Source: Parachlamydiaceae bacterium
GTDB lineage: Bacteria; Chlamydiota; Chlamydiia; Chlamydiales; Parachlamydiaceae
Reading direction: 5' to 3'
NCBI GenBank assembly: GCA_013698165.1
Contig: JACCVN010000020.1
Span: 1 to 5,490, forward strand
Length of the DNA stretch: 5,490 nucleotides
Positions 4,080 through 5,490 of this stretch are shown piece by piece. A model generated the notes under the pieces. That model was not told the DNA's origin and made no database searches. It saw nothing but the letters and a program-made list of their open reading frames with translations. Numbering within the stretch: position 1 is the stretch's first letter; each line of letters opens with the position of its first letter. The position numbers were made by a program, and so were the translations under genes.

Positions 4080-4945
4080 CTCAAAATTTCCATAATGAAT
4101 ATCTTGACCTTATCGGTACCGTTACAGCCTATATCGCCCAAGAATATCCAACTTCAACATCGCTTGTTGCTGATCCGGAAACATTTAACTATTTTAAAAA
4201 GCAAGCTCAGCAACGCACCCAAGCACCAGCAAAAACTTCCATTTCGCCACTCTTGGCATCCCCTCAAAATGCTGCTAAAAGTCCTCAACCCACTCCTGCG
4301 AGCAGCGTAACTCCACCAAAAGAATTTAAAGAAACTGAGAAAAAGCCAAATCTTCCTATAGAAACGCCCAAAGAACGTGAAGCGCAAACAGTTGAAAAGA
4401 TCAAACTCAGTCCGCAACTGAAAAGGGAAGCTTTAGAACCGTCAAAATTAATCGATTACTCTGAGCTTTGCAAACTTTGGCAGGAGAACTATCCTCATAC
4501 TCCGGTTATAATGACGATACCTTCGGATGAGCAAGCCAAAGTCATCAGCCGTCGTTGGCAAAATCCTCCCACTGTTCCGAATATTGTTCTACTTTGTTTT
4601 AACGAAAATCCTCATGAGATCGCCTTTTTGAATAATGTGGCGGCTGCAATCACTCAATATTTTGGATCTGCAGGGCTTATTGCAGCAGTAAAGGTTGAAA
4701 GCGAGAAAAACTGGAATAAACTTCTTTCCACGCCTTCTTTAAAGCTTATTATTGCCCCCCACCACAGCCTGTATACCTTACCTGATTTGATGAAGCAATA
4801 CTGTGAAGACCCATTACGTGGCAACCATACCTTGGGGCGTGTGCCGTTACTGCTTTTGTCTGATCTCTCCCTGTATATGCAGCAGCCTAAGCTCAAAATC
4901 GCTCTCTGGCAAACTCTATGCCAGCGTTTTGCAGCCAAGAGGTAA
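4076..4945 (+). CDS. Unknown protein with Pro-rich linker and alpha/beta C-terminal domain; tentative HolD-like
   Basis: The start overlaps the previous stop (ATGA) and no strong ribosome binding site is visible, so coupled translation is likely. The 289 residues form a short N-terminal helical segment (about 1-45), a disordered linker rich in Pro, Lys, Ala, Thr and Glu (about 46-115), and a globular domain (about 120-289). The globular domain alternates strands and helices: PVIMTIP (143-149), NIVLLCF (169-175), LNNVAAAIT (185-193), LKLIIAP (222-228) and VPLLLLSDLS (256-265). It ends in QQPKLKIALWQTLCQRF (269-285). That ending resembles, from memory, the C-terminus of E. coli HolD (P-x-A-R-x-ALWQ-x-I-C), the psi subunit of the DNA polymerase III clamp-loader complex. 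HolD is about 137 residues, so this would be a longer, divergent form. With priA 6 bp downstream, a replication role is reasonable but unproven. It is surely coding; the function is speculative. Confidence 0.85.
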   Translation: MTQNFHNEYLDLIGTVTAYIAQEYPTSTSLVADPETFNYFKKQAQQRTQAPAKTSISPLLASPQNAAKSPQPTPASSVTPPKEFKETEKKPNLPIETPKEREAQTVEKIKLSPQLKREALEPSKLIDYSELCKLWQENYPHTPVIMTIPSDEQAKVISRRWQNPPTVPNIVLLCFNENPHEIAFLNNVAAAITQYFGSAGLIAAVKVESEKNWNKLLSTPSLKLIIAPHHSLYTLPDLMKQYCEDPLRGNHTLGRVPLLLLSDLSLYMQQPKLKIALWQTLCQRFAAKR

Positions 4946-4951
4946 TGACGA

Positions 4952-5490
4952 ATGGCGGTTGAATATCCTCTTTATGCTTCGGTCATTCTCGATGTTTCTA
5001 TTGATAAGGCGCTAGATTATGGTATCCCGCAAAATTTCTGTGAAAAGATCTTTCGCGGCACACGTGTAGAAGTTCCTTTAAGAGGATTTTCGCAAACAGG
5101 CTTTGTCATTGCTATTAAGGAAAAGCCTGATTTCAGCCCTGTAAAACCTATTTCAAAGATCCTTTCAGAAACTGAACTTTTAGATGCTGATCTATTTAAT
5201 TTAGCTTTATGGATGGCACGTTATTATTGCGCACCATTGCGGCAAGTTATTAAAGCAATCGTCCCTTCAAGTTTACGTAAAGAGATGACAGCTAAAGAGC
5301 AGCTCTTTGTGATGAGACATAAAACCCGCGATGAACTAATTGAACTTTGCAAAGATATCCGTAATAAGCATCCCGCGCAAGCCGCTGTGATAGATGTGAT
5401 GTTGAAAGTAAAAAAAGGGATTTTTCTTTCAGAGCTTTTGGAACTGACACTTGGATCTAGAAGCCCTGTGGATGCTTTGGTTAAAAAAGG
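4952..5490 (+). CDS. priA: Primosomal protein N' (replication restart helicase PriA), N-terminal part
   Basis: PriA binds stalled or collapsed replication forks and reloads the replicative helicase; the full protein is an ATP-dependent 3'-5' helicase of roughly 730-800 residues. Only the first 179 codons are here. They show the 3'-DNA-end-binding domain: D22-Y-x-x-P, RGTRVEVPLRGFSQTGFVIAI (35-55), and LALWMARYYCAPLRQVIKAIVP (84-105), which matches the family's W-x-A-x-YY-x-x-P signature. Residues about 115-179 fit the start of the winged-helix domain. The Walker A, DEAH and zinc-binding parts lie beyond the right edge. The ATG at 4952 is preceded by AGAGG with 9-nt spacing. An ATG at 4945 reads only five codons and is not the start. 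The 6-bp gap places priA in one transcript with the two unknown genes. Confidence 0.93.
   Translation, partial: MAVEYPLYASVILDVSIDKALDYGIPQNFCEKIFRGTRVEVPLRGFSQTGFVIAIKEKPDFSPVKPISKILSETELLDADLFNLALWMARYYCAPLRQVIKAIVPSSLRKEMTAKEQLFVMRHKTRDELIELCKDIRNKHPAQAAVIDVMLKVKKGIFLSELLELTLGSRSPVDALVKK

Noticed and set aside
4095..4417. Alternative frames on both strands within the Pro-rich linker
   Set aside because: Low-complexity coding sequence gives open shadow frames; the main frame is coupled to its neighbours by ATGA overlap and the 6-bp gap.
4945..4962. Five-codon ATG frame between the unknown gene and priA
   Set aside because: The ATG is only 2 nt from the AGAGG motif and the frame stops at once; the spacing fits the priA ATG at 4952.
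4654..5015. Minus-strand 94-codon and plus-strand 70-codon frames
   Set aside because: Shadows of the 289-residue gene and of priA, with no start signals.

Overview
The window looks like chromosomal DNA from an AT-rich, host-associated bacterium, most likely an amoeba-associated chlamydia (Parachlamydia/Protochlamydia-like). This is an inference. It rests on a truncated gene with a eukaryote-type F-box motif, on repeat-rich spacers full of small palindromes, and on two lineage-specific unknown genes in front of priA. No rRNA or marker gene fixes the taxonomy, and another F-box-carrying amoeba symbiont (for example Legionella-like) cannot be excluded.

Layout. Positions 1-448 (minus strand) hold the first 149 codons of a candidate F-box effector that runs off the left edge. 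Positions 449-1312 contain no convincing gene. They hold a repeat cluster: a REP-like palindrome with an 18-bp inverted partner about 550 bp away, a MITE-like 140-bp element with terminal inverted repeats, a second truncated copy of that element, and a series of small GCCCC/GGG hairpins. Positions 1313-2811 (minus strand) hold a two-gene unit: ridA (2-iminobutanoate/2-iminopropanoate deaminase) followed 26 bp later by an exported calcineurin-like protein whose metal-binding motifs are mostly lost.

Positions 2812-3138 are a divergent intergenic region with candidate promoters on both strands, a perfect 17-bp palindrome and a long hairpin ending in a T tract. A 40-codon gene for a Q/K/P/N-rich peptide follows (3139-3261), with a perfect AGGAGG ribosome binding site and its own intrinsic terminator. 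From 3387 to the right edge three genes on the plus strand form a tight operon: an unknown mainly helical protein, an unknown protein with a Pro-rich linker (ATGA overlap with the first), and priA (6-bp gap, truncated by the window).

How the genes may work together. PriA restarts stalled replication forks. The second operon gene ends in an ALWQ-x-L-C segment that resembles, as I recall it, the C-terminus of the DNA polymerase III psi subunit (HolD). A tentative reading is that this operon encodes replication or replication-restart factors, with the two unknown proteins as candidate partners. RidA is metabolic housekeeping. The exported degenerate phosphoesterase and the F-box protein would act outside the cytoplasm, the latter probably in the host. 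The most interesting items are the F-box protein, the HolD-like candidate, the exported pseudo-phosphoesterase and the MITE-like element.
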